From assembly GCA_030044325.1 (NCBI GenBank), contig JASHWA010000410.1, positions 1 to 6,693 of the forward strand: DNA of 6,693 nucleotides. The letters are read 5' to 3'. Shown here piece after piece: positions 4,795-6,693 of the stretch. A program made the translations under genes and the position numbers. Every line of letters starts with the position of its first letter. Positions within the stretch are counted from its first letter, which is position 1. The stretch is from Bryobacteraceae bacterium. GTDB lineage: Bacteria > Acidobacteriota > Terriglobia > Bryobacterales > Bryobacteraceae. Under the pieces are notes generated by a model. The model saw only the letters and a program-made list of their open reading frames with translations. It was not told the origin of the DNA and searched no databases.

Positions 4795-6693
4795 ATGCTT
4801 GCATCTTTGTGGCAGGATCTTCGGTATGCTCTCCGGGGAATCGCGCGAATGCCGATGGTCGCGGCGGCGGCGGTGGTTTCGCTCGCGCTGGGCATGGGGG
4901 CGAACACGGCGATTTTTTCGCTGATCAACGCGGTGATGCTGCGGTCGCTGCCGGTGCGCTCGCCGCAGGAGCTGGTGGTGCTCGGATGGACCGTGAAGAA
5001 GCGCGACCGGTTCGTCTCCACGACCAGCGGGCGCAGCGTGATGATGTTCGGGCGGAACGTGAGCCTGCCGTTCTCGCTCGACACCTACAACTTTATTCGC
5101 GCGCGCACGAGGACGCTTGCCTCGGTCGCCGGGCGGCTGGATCTGACATTTGCGGACGCGGTGGTGGTCGCCGAGGGCCGCGCGGACACGGCGCGGACCA
5201 ATCTGGTTTCGGGAAATTTTTTCGGCACGCTGGGCGTTTTGCCGGAAGCGGGACGCCTGCTCTCTGACTCCGACGATCGCGAGGGCGCGCCGCCGGCGGT
5301 CACGCTCTCCTATTCCTATTGGACCCGCCGATTCGCCGCCGATGCGAAGGTGATCGGGACGGCGATCCTGATCAACGGCGCGGCGTACACGGTCACGGGT
5401 GTCGCCGCGCGCGGGTTCACTGGCGTGGATGTCGGCTCGTCGCCCGATCTTTACGTCCCGCTGCATGCTCATCCGCTGATCACGGCGAAGGAAGGGTTCA
5501 GAGCGAATGTTCTTCACAGGCCGGAATGGTGGTGGGTGGAAATTCTGGCCCGGCGCAAAGCCGGCGTGACTGACGCGCAGATTCGCGCGGAACTGGGAAC
5601 GCTGTTCCGCCAATCGCTCACGCCGATCGGGAGCGACCCGGTCGAGGCCGGCGACTATCCGGCGCTGGTGATTGGGACGCCTAACGACATCGTCAGTGGC
5701 ATCCGCTACCAGTTTTCGAAGCCGTTATTCGTTCTCATGACCATCGTCGGATGCGTGCTGCTGATAGCGTGCGCGAACGTCGCGAATCTGCTGCTCGCTC
5801 GGGCGGCGGCGCGGAGGAAAGAAATGGCGATGCGGCATGCGCTGGGCGCGCGGCCGGCGAGGCTGTTCCGGCAGACCATCGTCGAAAGCGTGGTTCTGGC
5901 CGCGGCCGGCGGCGCGCTGGGTCTCGCGATCGCGCGCTGGGGAACCGGTGTGCTGGTGAAAATCGTATCGAGCGAATCGAACCCGCTGTCGCTCGACGTG
6001 CACGCCGACACGCGCGTGCTGGCGTTTTTATGCGCTGTCAGCGTCGCGGTGGGGCTGCTGTTCGGGGTGGCGCCTGCGGCCGACTCTTCGCGTGCCGATT
6101 TAAACACGCTGATCAAGGGCGGCGCGAGCGAGCGGAGGCGTTTCGCGCTCGGCCGGGTGCTGGTCGTGGCGCAGGTTGCGGTGTCGCTGGCGCTTTTGGC
6201 GGGCGCCGGGTTGTATGTGCGGACGCTGTGGAACCTGCGGCACATCGCGCTGGGATTCAACGCGGAAAACGTGCTGACGTTCCGCCTCGCGCCCAAGCGC
6301 GGCGGATATGACAACGCCGCACTGGTGCCCTTGCTTGAGCGCGTTTCGACCAGCCTTGCGTCGGTTTCCGGGGTGCGAGCAGTCTCGTACTCACATATCG
6401 GGCTGCTCAAGCACATCCAAGACAGCGGTCCATTCGAGTTCGCGGACGAAAAACCGGACAGGTCGAAGTTCGCGAAGGTCCTCTATATCGCGCCCGATTT
6501 TTTAGACGCGATGCACATTCCGCTGTTGGCGGGGCGCTCATTCGATCAGCGCGATTCGGCCACCGCGCCGCGTGTCGCGGTGGTGAACGAGTCGATGGTG
6601 AAAAAGTTCTTCGGGCAGCGCGCCGCGTTGCGCCAGCGCGTCACGTATTGGTTCGACGATTACAAACGGCCGATCGAGATCGTCGGCGTGGTC
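4795..6693 (+). CDS. MacB/FtsX-family ABC transporter permease, acidobacterial orphan (ADOP) type (3' partial)
   Basis: The frame is open from ATG 4795 to the right edge (633 codons, no stop). The N-terminus SLWQDLRYALRGIARMP is typical of acidobacterial duplicated orphan permeases. A first membrane helix (about 20-46, with GMGANTAIFSLINAVMLR) is followed by a MacB-type periplasmic domain to about 300, including VSGNFFGTLGVLPEAGR (about 215-230) and INGAAYTVTGVA. The first FtsX domain (about 309-428) has helices near 309-333, 362-379 and 408-428, and the signature RRKEMAMRHALGA (340-352). The second copy begins with a helix at about 453-475 and repeats the periplasmic fold (YIAPDFLDAMHIPLLAGRSF, 548-567). 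Full-length relatives run to roughly 800 residues, so the second FtsX domain should lie beyond the window. No ATPase gene is visible. Such proteins are inner-membrane parts of ABC systems for export or mechanical signalling; the cargo is unknown. An in-frame ATG at 4765 would add 10 residues. The shorter start fits the family. Confidence 0.92.
   Translation, partial: MLASLWQDLRYALRGIARMPMVAAAAVVSLALGMGANTAIFSLINAVMLRSLPVRSPQELVVLGWTVKKRDRFVSTTSGRSVMMFGRNVSLPFSLDTYNFIRARTRTLASVAGRLDLTFADAVVVAEGRADTARTNLVSGNFFGTLGVLPEAGRLLSDSDDREGAPPAVTLSYSYWTRRFAADAKVIGTAILINGAAYTVTGVAARGFTGVDVGSSPDLYVPLHAHPLITAKEGFRANVLHRPEWWWVEILARRKAGVTDAQIRAELGTLFRQSLTPIGSDPVEAGDYPALVIGTPNDIVSGIRYQFSKPLFVLMTIVGCVLLIACANVANLLLARAAARRKEMAMRHALGARPARLFRQTIVESVVLAAAGGALGLAIARWGTGVLVKIVSSESNPLSLDVHADTRVLAFLCAVSVAVGLLFGVAPAADSSRADLNTLIKGGASERRRFALGRVLVVAQVAVSLALLAGAGLYVRTLWNLRHIALGFNAENVLTFRLAPKRGGYDNAALVPLLERVSTSLASVSGVRAVSYSHIGLLKHIQDSGPFEFADEKPDRSKFAKVLYIAPDFLDAMHIPLLAGRSFDQRDSATAPRVAVVNESMVKKFFGQRAALRQRVTYWFDDYKRPIEIVGVV

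Noticed and set aside
3786..5084. Long minus-strand open frame (432 codons) across the kinase and the permease start
   Set aside because: It is antisense to two well-supported genes, is Arg/Pro-rich with no recognisable domain, and arises from GC-rich codon bias.
4042..5613. Minus-strand open frame of 523 codons
   Set aside because: It overlaps both the kinase and permease genes, has an Arg/Ala/Pro-dominated composition and no family motif; it is a mirror of GC-rich coding sequence.
5706..6416. Minus-strand open frame of 236 codons opposite the permease
   Set aside because: The sense strand encodes clear FtsX-domain helices here; the antisense product is Ser/Ala/Thr-rich and unrecognisable.

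Overview
The window is GC-rich and densely coded, and looks like a chromosomal segment from an Acidobacteriota bacterium, plausibly the Solibacter/Bryobacter side. This assignment is inferred from gene content. The main reasons are a MacB/FtsX-type permease of the 'acidobacterial duplicated orphan permease' style, a LysM lytic transglycosylase with an AAYDCGPG motif, and a free-standing HipA-like kinase. No rRNA, tRNA, insertion sequence, CRISPR array or phage gene is visible.

Layout: (1) 2-658 (+), 3' part of an alpha/beta-hydrolase esterase that enters from outside the window. (2) 659-1078 (-), a YjbQ/UPF0047 protein whose stop codon directly abuts the esterase stop. (3) 1079-1181, a divergent promoter region with two short perfect palindromes. 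(4) 1182-2888 (+), an MltD-like lipoprotein lytic transglycosylase with LysM-type repeats and an unusual 58-residue basic tail. (5) 2889-2993, an intergenic region with a nested inverted repeat, a promoter-like pair and a textbook Shine-Dalgarno site. (6) 2994-3452 (+), a 152-residue polyampholyte with a strongly acidic head and a histone-H1-like (A/P)AKK tail. (7) 3456-3499, a strong hairpin between convergent genes. (8) 3497-3715 (-), a small 72-residue hypothetical protein. (9) 3716-3827, a divergent region with a GC hairpin. (10) 3828-4700 (+), a HipA-like kinase without a HipB gene. (11) 4795 to the right edge (+), an ABC-type permease, cut by the window end.

The genes do not form one obvious pathway. 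Most lie in alternating orientations with their own control regions, so the segment reads as single-gene units. The mltD/H1-like pair is co-directional but separated by its own promoter and SD. The points most worth following up are the bipolar acidic/basic H1-like protein and its promoter-embedded inverted repeat, the basic tail on the neighbouring lytic transglycosylase, and the orphan kinase divergent from a small unknown protein. I see no clear multi-gene defence or biosynthetic system; a two-gene kinase/small-protein module is the only candidate and is speculative.
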